Shown here one piece after another: positions 18,559-27,315 of a DNA stretch of 64,000 bases. Every line of letters starts with the position of its first letter. Position 1 is the stretch's first letter. The position numbers were made by a program, and so were the translations under genes. The notes beneath the pieces were generated by a model. That model saw only the letters and a program-made list of their open reading frames with translations. It did no database searches and was not told where the DNA came from. The DNA is taken from NCBI GenBank assembly GCA_934699585.1, contig CAKUWY010000005.1:1-64000 (forward strand), given 5' to 3'. The DNA is from an uncultured Fibrobacter sp. (GTDB lineage: Bacteria > Fibrobacterota > Fibrobacteria > Fibrobacterales > Fibrobacteraceae).

Positions 18559-20025
18559 TCAAGCGCCCTGGCTTGCCAGCAGGTCGTGGGCTTCCTTGAT
18601 TTTTCCGAGAACCACCTTGGTAGAATCGAACAGGGCGGTAACCTGGTCCTGCAATTCCGTAAAGAATTCCTTGTTGCAGAACAAGTCTTCCTTGGAGCTC
18701 TTGATATTTGCAAAGACCGTCTTGAGGGCCTGCAAAGTCTTGGTCTCTTTCTCCGCCACCGTCTGGATTTCCTGACGGATTTCGGCCAATTCCGTCTTTT
18801 TCCTCTCCGCAATCTCCGGGTCGTTTTCCTTGAGAATGTGGGTTGGCAGCACGCCGTAATCTTCGTACTTTTCGTTAGGCGAAATGGTATTGTTCCTCGC
18901 CACCATGGTGCGGATTCCCGTTGATTTCACCGAAGACGCCACCGAGATGGTGCAGTTGGAGGTGCCGCGGTAATTGCAGCGCACCCGCTTTTCCACATGC
19001 TTCAGTTCATTGTACGGGAAAAAGTCCCCTTCGGTCTCGATATAGCGAAGAGGCGCATACAAGGGCACCGTCTCACCGGCAATGGTAATGCGGTAGAACA
19101 GGCAAGGTTCATCATTGAACATCTTGGTTTCGTACTGGTTGTTGCTGCTTCTCAACAACTTCTGGATTCGGCTCATCAGGTTTTCTGCATCGTAGGGCTT
19201 TTCCAGAATTTCGGGCACATCCTTGAGGAGCTGTTTCAGCACAATCTGCCGATACTTTTCCGTAATGATCTTGTTGGACACGGACCTGGACCAAATGGGG
19301 TGTCCCAAGAAAAAGGTATCTTCCAGGCGGGTTTCCGTGCGCCCGTTAAAGAAGGCCATGGCCTTCATGATGTTTGCAAGAGCAATCCATTTCCGCACAG
19401 AAATGTAGATGTGGTTTTCGTCGCAGATTTCCACGACACCCGCAATGACCTTCAGGGCATCATCGGACAAAACCACCTTCTTGATTTCTTCATTCCACTG
19501 GGCCTTTTCTTCGGCGGTGACGCTTAGGCCGGGAGACACACGGGTACTGGTCACGTCGCCCTGGGTTTTCAAAAGTTCGCAAAGGGAACTGGCCGAAATA
19601 TTTTCGGGCAGCACAATCGAAAGGGTTATGGCATCGATAATCTCGCCACGGCACAGGGCATCTTCGGGGCGCATCTCGCTAGAAAAAATGACCGAAGCCT
19701 TGCCATGGTCTTCCATGGCGATCTTGGCATTATCCTTGGTCTTTTCGTCCCTGGGGTCGTAGGCGAGGAACTGGATAAAATCGTAACTTCCCAAATTATC
19801 TGGCATATCCTGCTCGCGGGAACCGATCTTCAGAGCTTTCGCGTTCTTGAAAGCCGCCACAAGCCGTTCCAGAATCAGGCCCTTTCCCGAACCGGAGCGG
19901 CCATACAGGTAAAAGGGTTCTCCCAGCAGAGACACCAAAAATCCCAGCTGAACCTGGAATTCCCTCTCCGGAATTCCCGTCACCAGGGATGCCATCAATT
20001 CAGAAATGCGCTTTGTCAAGTTCAT
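18559..20025 (-). CDS. RavA/MoxR-like AAA+ protein with degenerate Walker B
   Basis: 488 residues. The N-terminal AAA+ module has a P-loop YGRSGSGKGLI near residue 41. Residues about 190-265 match the RavA lid region (SVRKWIALANIMKAMAFFNG), and the tail contains a long helix with ELAEIRQEIQTVAEKE. The expected FLDEI Walker B stretch is not found; the sensor-like VIFSSEMRPEDA follows a short segment, so this part seems shortened. RavA works with the VWA protein ViaA in E. coli, but no VWA gene is adjacent. Confidence 0.7.
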   Translation of the reverse strand: MNLTKRISELMASLVTGIPEREFQVQLGFLVSLLGEPFYLYGRSGSGKGLILERLVAAFKNAKALKIGSREQDMPDNLGSYDFIQFLAYDPRDEKTKDNAKIAMEDHGKASVIFSSEMRPEDALCRGEIIDAITLSIVLPENISASSLCELLKTQGDVTSTRVSPGLSVTAEEKAQWNEEIKKVVLSDDALKVIAGVVEICDENHIYISVRKWIALANIMKAMAFFNGRTETRLEDTFFLGHPIWSRSVSNKIITEKYRQIVLKQLLKDVPEILEKPYDAENLMSRIQKLLRSSNNQYETKMFNDEPCLFYRITIAGETVPLYAPLRYIETEGDFFPYNELKHVEKRVRCNYRGTSNCTISVASSVKSTGIRTMVARNNTISPNEKYEDYGVLPTHILKENDPEIAERKKTELAEIRQEIQTVAEKETKTLQALKTVFANIKSSKEDLFCNKEFFTELQDQVTALFDSTKVVLGKIKEAHDLLASQGA

Positions 20026-20039
20026 ATTTTCACCTCTTC

Positions 20040-20150
20040 TAATGATAAAGGTAGTAAATAGAAATTAGGGATTAGGATCTAGGGGCTAGGATCTAGGGGC
20101 TAGGGGTTAGGTAATAGGTCTTAGGTTTTAGGTTTTAGGGCCGCAGGTTT
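20040..20150. repeat. Degenerate TAGG-type low-complexity tract
   Basis: Reads as runs of GGATTAGGATCTAGGGGCTAGG and TTAGGTTTTAGG units with irregular spacing (about 20065-20140). It lies between the divergently spaced minus-strand genes and is not coding. Confidence 0.6.
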
Positions 20151-20182
20151 CAAGAAGTGTCATCCAGAACGATTCCTTTTTT

Positions 20183-20212
20183 CGTCATCCTCGCGAAGGC
20201 GAGGATCCACTT
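20183..20212. repeat. REP-like palindrome forming the lpxK 3' end
   Basis: GTCATCCTCGCGAAGGCGAGGATCC is an inverted repeat (ATCCTCGC with GCGAGGAT). On the minus strand it encodes the last ten or so LpxK residues and the stop codon. Confidence 0.75.
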
Positions 20213-21114
20213 GAAAAAGCCGGCCCAAAATCCGCCTCCACCGTCTGCACGCAGCGGTACACCTGCGGGCTCTTCTGCAAGTCCTCGCCCAGCCGCACAA
20301 AATCCTTTTCCGTCATGAGCACGCAGCGGGCCGTCTTTAGCGCGTTCCGAACGGGGCCTTCAAAATGGCGGTCATGGTCTGGCCGCACCATTTTCCGCGC
20401 CACCTTCACGCCAAAACTTTCAACATCCCTAAAGAACCGTTCCGGATTCCCGATACCGCACAGGGCCCACATCCCCGAACTTGCGGCAGCTTCTCCGTTG
20501 CCCGCGCCGCCGTTTATGTCCAGTTGTTCGCTGCCACCATTCGTTTCTAGCCGTTCACCCGCACCGTTCACGATTTCTGAAATGGAGAATTTCACGTCCG
20601 GCTTTTCTCCGTAGCACTTCAAGACTGTGTCCGCAGGCGCATGGTCCTGCACAAGGCTACGGTTCGGGCCTGTGGGCCACAAGTCGGCCAACCTACGGGG
20701 CGGTTCACTCCAGTCCAGCCGCACCGTCCACGCAGGGCGCAGGCGGCTATCCTCAAAGCCGTCGTCGCAAATGATGTAGTCAAAGTCCCGGTCCAGCTCA
20801 TGGGCCGTCTTGTAACGATTAGGTGTCGCCACCACCGTAGCCCAGGGGAGTTTCTTTTTCAAAAGTTCAAACTCATCGCAGGCTTTCGCATGGCAAAGTA
20901 CAGCTATCTTCGCGCATTCCGTCGTTTTAGACAAATTAACAGAATGATTCTTGAAATGCTCCGCAAGCCACGCCACAAAAGGAGTCTTGCCTGCACCGCC
21001 AGCCAAAAAGCTCCCTACCACAATCAATTTGGCATGAGCCAAGGGTTTGCCCGGCCGGAGAAAAATCCAGTGATGAAGCTTGTAGAGGGCTCTGTAGATT
21101 AACGCAAAGGGCAT
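20185..21114 (-). CDS. lpxK: Tetraacyldisaccharide 4'-kinase LpxK
   Basis: 309 residues, slightly shorter than the usual 320-330. N-terminal membrane-associated helix, then the P-loop VVGSFLAGGAGKTP near residue 40 and DYIICDDGFEDSRL near 110. It phosphorylates the 4' position of the lipid A disaccharide precursor at the inner membrane. Odd points: a Gly/Asn-rich low-complexity insert near residues 185-210, and a C-terminus (SSGSSPSRG) supplied by an inserted REP-like palindrome. MTEKDFVRL, the C-terminal-domain motif, is intact, so activity is likely kept. Confidence 0.9.
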   Translation of the reverse strand: MPFALIYRALYKLHHWIFLRPGKPLAHAKLIVVGSFLAGGAGKTPFVAWLAEHFKNHSVNLSKTTECAKIAVLCHAKACDEFELLKKKLPWATVVATPNRYKTAHELDRDFDYIICDDGFEDSRLRPAWTVRLDWSEPPRRLADLWPTGPNRSLVQDHAPADTVLKCYGEKPDVKFSISEIVNGAGERLETNGGSEQLDINGGAGNGEAAASSGMWALCGIGNPERFFRDVESFGVKVARKMVRPDHDRHFEGPVRNALKTARCVLMTEKDFVRLGEDLQKSPQVYRCVQTVEADFGPAFSSGSSPSRG

Positions 21115-21168
21115 GAGGCTTGGGGCAAGAGCAATGTGGAATGTGAGGTTAGCAATGAGTTGTCAACA

Positions 21169-21320
21169 TCGTCATCCTCGTGTAGACGAGGATCCGCTTG
21201 AGTGAAGCTAGTGGATGTTCGCTTTGGTTCGACATGGCTCACCACAGGTCGCGAACATGACGAAAATGGACTTGTTTTTCACACCTCATCACACACTACA
21301 CACTCCACATCACACATTTC
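21169..21320. repeat. REP-like palindrome and CACA-type tract
   Basis: GTCATCCTCGTGTAGACGAG at 21171-21190 followed by GATCCGC is another copy of the palindrome, with arms ATCCTCGT/ACGAGGAT. Around 21275-21325 is a degenerate tract of TCACAC/ACACTCCACA units like those at 30.5 and 32.1 kb. No gene is supported between lpxK and aroC. Confidence 0.6.
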
Positions 21321-21329
21321 ACATTGCCC

Positions 21330-22412
21330 TCAGGCTCCGTTCCTCTTCTGCAGCAGGAACAGGTCCGCAAGCACCAGGGCCGCCATGCTCTCCACGATGA
21401 CCGGCGCGCGCACGGCCACGCAAGGGTCGTGCCGACCCTTGGCAGCGAGGCTGCCGTTTTCGCCACCCCGGCCTGCCGTCTTCTGTTCTTGCGAAATCGT
21501 GGCCGTGGGCTTGAAGGCCATGCGGCACACGATGTTCTCGCCATTGCTGATTCCGCCCAGAGAGCCGCCTGCGTTGTTGGTCCGGGTCCTGTAGCGGTTT
21601 CCGTCAAAGAAAATCTCGTCGTTGTGTTCGTTGCCGTGCATGCGGGCCGCCTTGAACCCGCTACCGATTTCAAACCCCTTGCAGGCCGGAATCGAAAGCA
21701 TAGCTTGTGCCAGCAAAGCGTCCAGACGGTCAAACACAGGCTCCCCGAGACCTGCAGGCACGTTCCGCACCACAAGTCCAACAGTTCCGCCTACGCTGTC
21801 GCCGTTCTTCTTGGCGTCCAAAATTTCCTGTTCCATCTTGGCGCTGGCGGTCGCATCGGGGCAACGCACAGGAGAAGCCTCTACCGCATCTGCCGTCAGG
21901 GTTTCTAAATCCAGGGCGGGGCAATCCACAGCACCCACACTATCCACCCAGGCCACAAACTCTACACCTGCCATCTGGGCCAGGAACTTCCGGGCCACAG
22001 CTCCGGCAGCTACGCGACCGATGGTCTCACGGGCAGAACTGCGTCCGCCGCCACGGTAATCCCTAAAGCCATACTTGATGTCGTAGCACAGGTCCGCATG
22101 GCCAGGCCTGAACCATTTTTCGATATCGGAGTAGTCACCGCTCCGCTGGTCCTCGTTAAAGACCACAAAGGAGATAGGAGTGCCGGTGGTCTTGCCATCG
22201 AACACCCCGCTCAAAATCTTCACCTGGTCCTTTTCGTCCCTGGCGGTGGTCATCTTGCCCTGCCCCGGACGCCTACGGTCCAGAAAAACCTGGATATCGG
22301 CCTCGGAAAGGGGAATTCCGGCAGGGCAGCCGTCCAATACGGCCCCGACGGCAGGACCATGGGATTCACCCCAGGTCGAAACAGAAAAAATCTTACCAAA
22401 AGTGCTAGACAT
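21330..22412 (-). CDS. aroC: Chorismate synthase
   Basis: 360 residues from the ATG at 22412. Family signatures are clear: [18 protein letters not shown] at the N-terminus, [31 protein letters not shown], and the late [11 protein letters not shown]. It converts EPSP to chorismate with reduced FMN, the last shikimate step. A TATATT box (22419-22424 on the minus strand) ends 6 nt before the ATG, so the mRNA is probably leaderless. Confidence 0.96.
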   Translation of the reverse strand: MSSTFGKIFSVSTWGESHGPAVGAVLDGCPAGIPLSEADIQVFLDRRRPGQGKMTTARDEKDQVKILSGVFDGKTTGTPISFVVFNEDQRSGDYSDIEKWFRPGHADLCYDIKYGFRDYRGGGRSSARETIGRVAAGAVARKFLAQMAGVEFVAWVDSVGAVDCPALDLETLTADAVEASPVRCPDATASAKMEQEILDAKKNGDSVGGTVGLVVRNVPAGLGEPVFDRLDALLAQAMLSIPACKGFEIGSGFKAARMHGNEHNDEIFFDGNRYRTRTNNAGGSLGGISNGENIVCRMAFKPTATISQEQKTAGRGGENGSLAAKGRHDPCVAVRAPVIVESMAALVLADLFLLQKRNGA

Positions 22413-22476
22413 GCCCAAAATATAGATAAAGAGCGCCTTTTTTCCCCTATTTTGCACCTTTTTTGAAAGAGTTTAC

Positions 22477-22484
22477 TATATTTT
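22477..22484 (+). promoter_or_regulatory. Putative -10 box of the 22506 gene
   Basis: TATATTTT at 22477-22484 with a weak TTGCAC at 22452-22457 (19-bp spacer). It lies 22 nt before the chosen start, with AGGAG between. The divergent aroC box is about 55 nt away. Confidence 0.4.
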
Positions 22485-22505
22485 ACAATGCTTTTAGGAG
22501 TTATG

Positions 22506-23081
22506 ATGCCGAGATTGTTGCTTATCATTACGCTTTTTGTGTTCTCATTTTCCATGAGCGCCTTTGCCCAGCGTAGTGAAGATTTTGCAGGCATTCCCTT
22601 TGGCTCCGACCGCCAGACCGTCATCGAAGAGGTCATGAAGATGGGTTACGAGCCCTATGGCCAAAGCGGCGAAGGCGAACGTGTGGTTATCCCCGTGTTC
22701 AAGTTCGGCGAACTGCCGGTGCAGGTGGACTTTATCTTCAACCAGAACGACAAGTTCTACGCCTTCGAAATCCGTACCGGCCGTGTAGAAGAATCCCGCA
22801 AGAACAAGGCCATCGAGGCAGCCACCTACATGTCCGAGCAGTTCACTCTCAAGTACGGCAAGCCGGTAGAGCCCGCCACCGTTGACGAGACCAACATCAA
22901 GAACGGCAGGAACATCTACCAGGAGTGGTTCTCCGTCAAGGCCCTCAACGCCTACACCTCCGTGATCAAGAACAACAACCGCTATTTCGTGATGGGCGTG
23001 GTGGAACACAGAAGCCTGGCCAAGGAACAGAGCAAAAAGGCCAAGGCCAAAGAAAAAACCGCAAGCGCCCCTGTCTTCTAA
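22506..23081 (+). CDS. Secreted hypothetical protein, 191 aa
   Basis: Start chosen at the ATG at 22506 (AGGAG at 22496-22500, spacing 5); ATG 22503 is too close, and 22488 has no ribosome site. A signal peptide (PRLLLIITLFVFSFSMSAFA) precedes a globular domain of about 140 residues (FAGIPFGSDRQTVIEEV), with a Lys/Ala-rich C-terminus. The FGSDRQTVIEEVMKMGY segment resembles small periplasmic proteins of unknown role. Transcription ends at the hairpin at 23097. Confidence 0.65.
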   Translation: MPRLLLIITLFVFSFSMSAFAQRSEDFAGIPFGSDRQTVIEEVMKMGYEPYGQSGEGERVVIPVFKFGELPVQVDFIFNQNDKFYAFEIRTGRVEESRKNKAIEAATYMSEQFTLKYGKPVEPATVDETNIKNGRNIYQEWFSVKALNAYTSVIKNNNRYFVMGVVEHRSLAKEQSKKAKAKEKTASAPVF

Positions 23082-23096
23082 CAAGTTTCTTTCGAG

Positions 23097-23121
23097 AGCC
23101 TCGCCCACCGCGGGGCTTTTT
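23097..23121 (+). terminator. Rho-independent terminator
   Basis: AGCCTCGC (23097-23104), loop CCACC, GCGGGGCT (23110-23117), then T5. It separates the secreted protein gene from the mutase gene that starts 18 nt later, so it may act as an attenuator for the latter. Confidence 0.75.
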
Positions 23122-23139
23122 CATTTTTCAGGAGTTTTT

Positions 23140-24480
23140 ATGTCCAAGCTCATGCGTTCCATTTCGGGCATCCGCGGTATCGTGGGTGACACTCTTACCC
23201 CCCAGGTCCTGTCTTCCCATGTGAAGGCCTTTCTCCAGATTACCAAGGCCAAGCGGGTGGTCATCGGCCGCGACAGTCGCCCCACCGGAGAGGCAATCCA
23301 GCAGTTCGTGTCGGGCATCTGCAGGCTTTCGGGCGTAGATGTGGTAGATGTGGGTCTTTCCACCACTCCTTCTGTGGAAATCCTCACCACTCACTTCAAG
23401 GCAGACGCCGGCATCATCATTACCGCAAGCCACAACCCCCTGGAGTGGAACGCCCTTAAGTTCTTGAACAACAAAGGGTTATTCCTCGGACCGGACGACG
23501 TGAAAAAACTGTTCGAACTGGCAGACCAGGACCGGTTCGATTACCCCGACTACCGTACCATGGGCAGCTACGAAGTCGCCCCCGATGCCGACGGCATCCA
23601 TATCCAGGGGACGCTCGCCATCCCCTTTGTAGATGTGGAGGCTATCCGCAAGTGCAAGTTCAAGGTGGCGGTGGACGCCGTAAACGGCGCAGGCAGCTAC
23701 ATCGTGCCCCGCCTGCTAGAAGAACTGGGCTGCGAAGTCGTTCGTGTTCACTGTGAACCCGACGGCACCTTCCCCCGCGGGGCCGAACCCATTCCCGAAA
23801 ACCTGGGCGACCTTCGTGACGCCGTCAAAAAGAACGGCTGCGCCCTGGGTTTTGCCGTTGATCCCGACGCTGACCGTTGCGCCCTGGTAGATGGTTTAGG
23901 ACAAAGTATCGGCGAAGAATACACTCTCGCTATCGCAACCGAAGAGGTTTTGAGTCAAAAGAAGGGAGCCACCTGCGTGAACCTTTCCACCAGCCGCATG
24001 AACGAAGACGTTGCCGAAAAGTACGGCTGTGAATGCAGCCGGGCCAAGGTAGGCGAAATCAACGTGAGCCTGCAGATGATCGAGAAGGGCTGCATTATCG
24101 GTGGCGAAGGAAACGGCGGCGTGATTTTGCCCGCCCTCCACTACGGTCGCGACTCCCTGGTCGCGGCGGCTCTCGTGCTCAGCTGGATGGCCCACCACCA
24201 GGGTGGCCCCGAAAAGTTCGTAGCCGAAAACCCGGCCTACGTGATGCCCAAGAAAAAGTTCGAACTGGGCGAAAAGAAGGTGGCAGACATCTTGCCCAAG
24301 GTCAAGCAGGCCTTCGCCGACTGGAAAAGCGACGAGCGGGACGGCCTGTGGCTCGGCAAGGGAAAGTCCTGGGTGCACGTGCGTGCCAGCAACACCGAGC
24401 CTGTCATCCGCGTCATCGCCGAAGCCCCCACCGCCGAAGAAGCAGAAGCTCTTTGCTCTAAAGTCGAAGGGATGATTTAG
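23140..24480 (+). CDS. glmM: Phosphoglucosamine mutase / phosphohexomutase
   Basis: 446 residues, typical of the alpha-D-phosphohexomutase family. SGIRGIVGD at the N-terminus, the active serine in IITASHNPLEWNALK near residue 103, metal site DPDADRCAL near 247, sugar loop GEGNGG near 326, and phosphate loop VRASNTEPVIRV near 412. GlmM makes glucosamine-1-phosphate for peptidoglycan and lipopolysaccharide; a phosphomannomutase role is possible. Its stop overlaps the convergent synthetase stop by 4 nt. Confidence 0.88.
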   Translation: MSKLMRSISGIRGIVGDTLTPQVLSSHVKAFLQITKAKRVVIGRDSRPTGEAIQQFVSGICRLSGVDVVDVGLSTTPSVEILTTHFKADAGIIITASHNPLEWNALKFLNNKGLFLGPDDVKKLFELADQDRFDYPDYRTMGSYEVAPDADGIHIQGTLAIPFVDVEAIRKCKFKVAVDAVNGAGSYIVPRLLEELGCEVVRVHCEPDGTFPRGAEPIPENLGDLRDAVKKNGCALGFAVDPDADRCALVDGLGQSIGEEYTLAIATEEVLSQKKGATCVNLSTSRMNEDVAEKYGCECSRAKVGEINVSLQMIEKGCIIGGEGNGGVILPALHYGRDSLVAAALVLSWMAHHQGGPEKFVAENPAYVMPKKKFELGEKKVADILPKVKQAFADWKSDERDGLWLGKGKSWVHVRASNTEPVIRVIAEAPTAEEAEALCSKVEGMI

Positions 24481-25589
24481 AGTTCCTGCATAAACGGGAG
24501 CTGCTTGGCGCGCTGCATCAGGCGGTGTGCGTGGGCCTCGTTCTTGGGCTGCGCCCCATACAAAAGTTCAAAGAACTTCTTGAGGCCTATTTCACCGCCG
24601 CCCTGTTTCAAGATGTAAACCACCACCAGGTTCTGGGGTGCCACCGTCGAGCTGATGATGTCGATATCCGTATTGCCCAGCTGCGAAACCGCCAGCTGAT
24701 AGGCGTCCTCGCCGTAATCCCGAATGAGCTTCTGGATATCGCCCAAAGATTCAAAGCCCAGAGCCTTGAAAACCTTCAGGTAATGCAACAGCGATGACTC
24801 GTGGATTTCGGCCTGGTTGATGGAGGCGATGCGTTTGTTCAGCGCATCGAAAGGCCTCAGCTGCAGGTAGTTGCTGAAGGAGTCGCCGTCCAGCGATACT
24901 TCCTCGAAATTGCCGGAATGCACCAGGGCCTGCACGCGACGGCGGTAGTTGTTGATACCCGTACGAATCTGGCAGAACTGTTCATCTACAAGTTCCAACA
25001 TTCCCGCCAACCGGTTCAGGTTCCGCAGGTATTCACGGGGCACCTCTACGCCGGTCTTGTAACCCGTGTCGTGGTCCAGAGTGGCCCACACATGCTGCAG
25101 GGCGCTACGCATTTGGAGTTCGAAGCGGAACTGGTTCAGCTGGGGGCATTCCGGATCCTTGTAAATCTTTTCGGGTAGCCTGCAAATGTAATGCAGGGAA
25201 TTGTAGCCGAAGCTGTGGAGCTCGTGCATCTTGCGCTTGTCGATACTGTTCACCCAGTCCACTTCAAAGAGCTGCTCGGCAAGGGCCGCAATCTTGTCCA
25301 CCTCGTCGTTATAGAAGGTAATCACCCGCACGCCCAGAATATCCGTGATGTCGTCCAGGCTCTTGTACTTTTCGCCCTTGCGGTCCAGCTTGCCCGCAAG
25401 ACTGCTTTCTTCCTTGATTCGCGCCTCTACCGCATTGATGTAGATGTGGTTGTCCTGGATACTCTTGCGGAGCGTGTCCCGGACAATGGAGAGCATCTTT
25501 GCAAACACCGGACGGTTCTCCCGGAACTCCTCCAGGATGGTATTGCCGTGGGCATCCAAACCATAACTTCCTACGGGTTTATCAGACAT
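24477..25589 (-). CDS. RelA/SpoT-domain protein (small alarmone synthetase-like)
   Basis: 370 residues. The synthetase domain spans about residues 40-190: RIKEESSLAGKLDRKG, SLDDITDILGVRVITFY (metal-binding Asp region), HSFGYNSLHYICRLP and RFELQMRSALQHVWATLDHD. It lacks the HD, TGS and ACT domains of long RSH enzymes. The C-terminal 180 residues are helical and unassigned. It should make (p)ppGpp. It is 15 nt downstream of an HD hydrolase gene, so synthesis and removal of the alarmone are encoded together. Confidence 0.8.
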   Translation of the reverse strand: MSDKPVGSYGLDAHGNTILEEFRENRPVFAKMLSIVRDTLRKSIQDNHIYINAVEARIKEESSLAGKLDRKGEKYKSLDDITDILGVRVITFYNDEVDKIAALAEQLFEVDWVNSIDKRKMHELHSFGYNSLHYICRLPEKIYKDPECPQLNQFRFELQMRSALQHVWATLDHDTGYKTGVEVPREYLRNLNRLAGMLELVDEQFCQIRTGINNYRRRVQALVHSGNFEEVSLDGDSFSNYLQLRPFDALNKRIASINQAEIHESSLLHYLKVFKALGFESLGDIQKLIRDYGEDAYQLAVSQLGNTDIDIISSTVAPQNLVVVYILKQGGGEIGLKKFFELLYGAQPKNEAHAHRLMQRAKQLPFMQEL

Positions 25590-25604
25590 AAAGCAAGTGT
25601 CTCC

Positions 25605-26180
25605 TTATCTAGAGCCGGACTTGTCAAACAATTTAGAAATCAGTTCTTCGAACTCGTTGTAGGCAAAAGTTCCTTTCAGGCTTGAGAGCGCACGGGCTAG
25701 CCCGCGAAAGTGCCACTCGTGAGACGCCACATCCTTCACGCAGAACAGGTCCCACACCTTGTCGCCAATAGATTGGTAGTCGCGGTAAATGGCACGAATG
25801 TTACTCAGCTTGTCTGCCAGAGCGACAATTTTCACCTCGTTCGGAGCCACCGAAAGTCGCCCGATGGTTTCTTCCTTGCGCAACCGCCAGCTCTCCGCAC
25901 GGCTTTTGCCCTCAAAAACAATATCGGATTCCGCTTCGACAAGACGGGCAATGCGCTTGCCAAACTCTCTTTCGATTTCCTTGAGCGTGACCTCGGTATC
26001 TTCTACCGTGTCATGGAGCACCGCTGCCGCCAGGAGTTCCTGGTCGTTTGTCATGGTCGAAGCAATGGCGACCGCTTCCATGGGGTGAACTATGTACGGG
26101 AAACCCTTCCCTTTGCGCTCTGCGCCCTTGTGGGCCTTGACCGCAAAAACAACAGCCTTGTCAAGAATAGATGTATCCAT
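25605..26180 (-). CDS. HD-domain (p)ppGpp hydrolase-like protein (MESH1 type)
   Basis: 191 residues from the ATG at 26180. The HD metal site is visible: YIVHPMEAVAIA near residue 31, LLAAAVLHDTVEDTEVT near 55, and VALADKLSNIRAI near 120. This matches the stand-alone alarmone hydrolases (MESH1/SAH) related to the SpoT HD domain. A TATATT box (26188-26193, minus strand) ends 7 nt before the ATG, which suggests a leaderless message. It is first in an operon with the synthetase-like gene. Confidence 0.8.
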   Translation of the reverse strand: MDTSILDKAVVFAVKAHKGAERKGKGFPYIVHPMEAVAIASTMTNDQELLAAAVLHDTVEDTEVTLKEIEREFGKRIARLVEAESDIVFEGKSRAESWRLRKEETIGRLSVAPNEVKIVALADKLSNIRAIYRDYQSIGDKVWDLFCVKDVASHEWHFRGLARALSSLKGTFAYNEFEELISKLFDKSGSR

Positions 26181-26309
26181 ATACGGTAATATAACATTCT
26201 TTTTCCACCCTTGAGCCACCCCCAACCGTTTATATATGACTCTTTTTCCATTCAAAAACAGCCTGAAATTTTTGTAAAATCATTTTTTAAAACTAAAGTT
26301 TAATATTTC

Positions 26310-26338
26310 TTGCCTTGGCCATGAATTTATTCTATATT
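26310..26338 (+). promoter_or_regulatory. Promoter, TTGCCT-17-TATATT
   Basis: TTGCCT (26310-26315) and TATATT (26333-26338) are spaced by 17 bp. The ATG at 26345 lies where transcription should begin. Confidence 0.55.
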
Positions 26339-26344
26339 GAAGAT

Positions 26345-26500
26345 ATGGCATTAGCAATACGTCCATTACCAGTTCTAGAGGGCGCTGCAGCAGACAGGTT
26401 CGTAAGAAAGGCAAACCGAACGCTGAAGGCGAAGAAAAAACTCGACTTAAGCGAAAAAGTCAAAGCCACAGCCTTTATTCTCAAAAACGCAAAGATATAG
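26345..26500 (+). CDS. Small antitoxin-like protein, 51 aa
   Basis: MALAIRPLPVLEGAAADRF begins a short, basic, helical protein with VRKANRTLKAKKKLD and a final KATAFILKNAKI. Small proteins of this form often stand before toxin genes in Bacteroidota and Fibrobacterota. Start at 26345 preferred because the ATG at 26315 overlaps the -35 and lies upstream of the -10. It is 3 nt before a GNAT gene, so the pair may be a GNAT toxin-antitoxin module. Role inferred. Confidence 0.55.
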   Translation: MALAIRPLPVLEGAAADRFVRKANRTLKAKKKLDLSEKVKATAFILKNAKI

Positions 26501-26503
26501 CCC

Positions 26504-27097
26504 ATGAGTTATCTTTTATCCAACTGCAGGTTGACAAGTTTGCAGGATATACAGGTTCAGTCGAACCTGTCTTTTTTTTCCTGTGGAGACAAAGATCTCG
26601 ATGAATTTTTCCAATGCGATGCCGCAGCGTACGAATACGCGCTATTCGGAAAAACATATGCATTCATCGATAAAAGAAACAACATCACGTCAATGTTTAC
26701 AATCTCCAATGGCGGAATCCAAGCCAAACAGATGCGGCGGAAGCTTCGCGAAAATGTCCCATACCCTAAGAGGTTGATTCACAACTATCCTTCTGTATTA
26801 ATCGGCCGGCTTGCAGTAAGCGAAAAGTTTCAGGGGAAGGGAATCGGATCTGAAATTTTAGACTTCCTGAAAATATGGTTTTCTGACTCACACAACAAGA
26901 CTGGATGCCGATTCCTTGCTGTTGGCGCCTACAACGTCTACTCTATTTTGAAATTCTATGAAAACAACGAATTCTCTTTCGTATTCAAATCTGAAAACGA
27001 GGAACGAGCAAGCCTACAATTGCAAGACGGGCAAACCCTGCATAGCCGCACAATGTGCTGCGATCTATTCCCTTATGCGGAATCCCTGCATCACTGA
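26504..27097 (+). CDS. GNAT-family acetyltransferase
   Basis: 197 residues. The acetyl-CoA loop is clear: VLIGRLAVSEKFQGKGIGSEIL (read as LIGRLAVSEKFQGKGIG) near residue 105, with CRFLAVGAYN and the FYENNEF motif later. N-terminal FSCGDKDLDEFFQCDA is seen in GNAT toxins of the TacT/AtaT type, which acetylate aminoacyl-tRNA. The preceding 51-residue gene is a candidate antitoxin. A plain metabolic acetyltransferase is the alternative. Confidence 0.75.
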   Translation: MSYLLSNCRLTSLQDIQVQSNLSFFSCGDKDLDEFFQCDAAAYEYALFGKTYAFIDKRNNITSMFTISNGGIQAKQMRRKLRENVPYPKRLIHNYPSVLIGRLAVSEKFQGKGIGSEILDFLKIWFSDSHNKTGCRFLAVGAYNVYSILKFYENNEFSFVFKSENEERASLQLQDGQTLHSRTMCCDLFPYAESLHH

Positions 27098-27104
27098 CAC
27101 CTCC

Positions 27105-27315
27105 CCGCTCTTCCTACTGTCATCCCCGCCCTCTCTTCGTCATCCCCGCCCATTCGACAGGCTCAGGGCAGGCTCCGGCGAGGATCTGTGTACATCCTTC
27201 CAGCGGATGTTCGCCTACGCGAACATGACGAACAATTTCCTCGTCATCCTCGCCCATTCGACAGGCTTAGGGCAGGCTCCGGCGAGGATCCGAGTACATC
27301 CTTCCAGCGGGAATC
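27105..27315. repeat. Composite REP-like repeat cluster A
   Basis: Several GTCATCCCCGCCC/GTCATCCTCGCC units with CATTCGACAGGCT(C/T)AGGGCAGG and GGATCTGTGTACATCCTTCC segments, including the pair GGATGTTCGCC/GGCGAACATGAC-like arms. Same composite blocks recur at 28.1 and 29.5 kb. Confidence 0.7.

Noticed and set aside
18510..18812. N-terminal extension of the C39-like gene
   Set aside because: The extra residues are an Arg-rich shadow of the AAA+ gene in another frame; a proper signal peptide starts at 18509.
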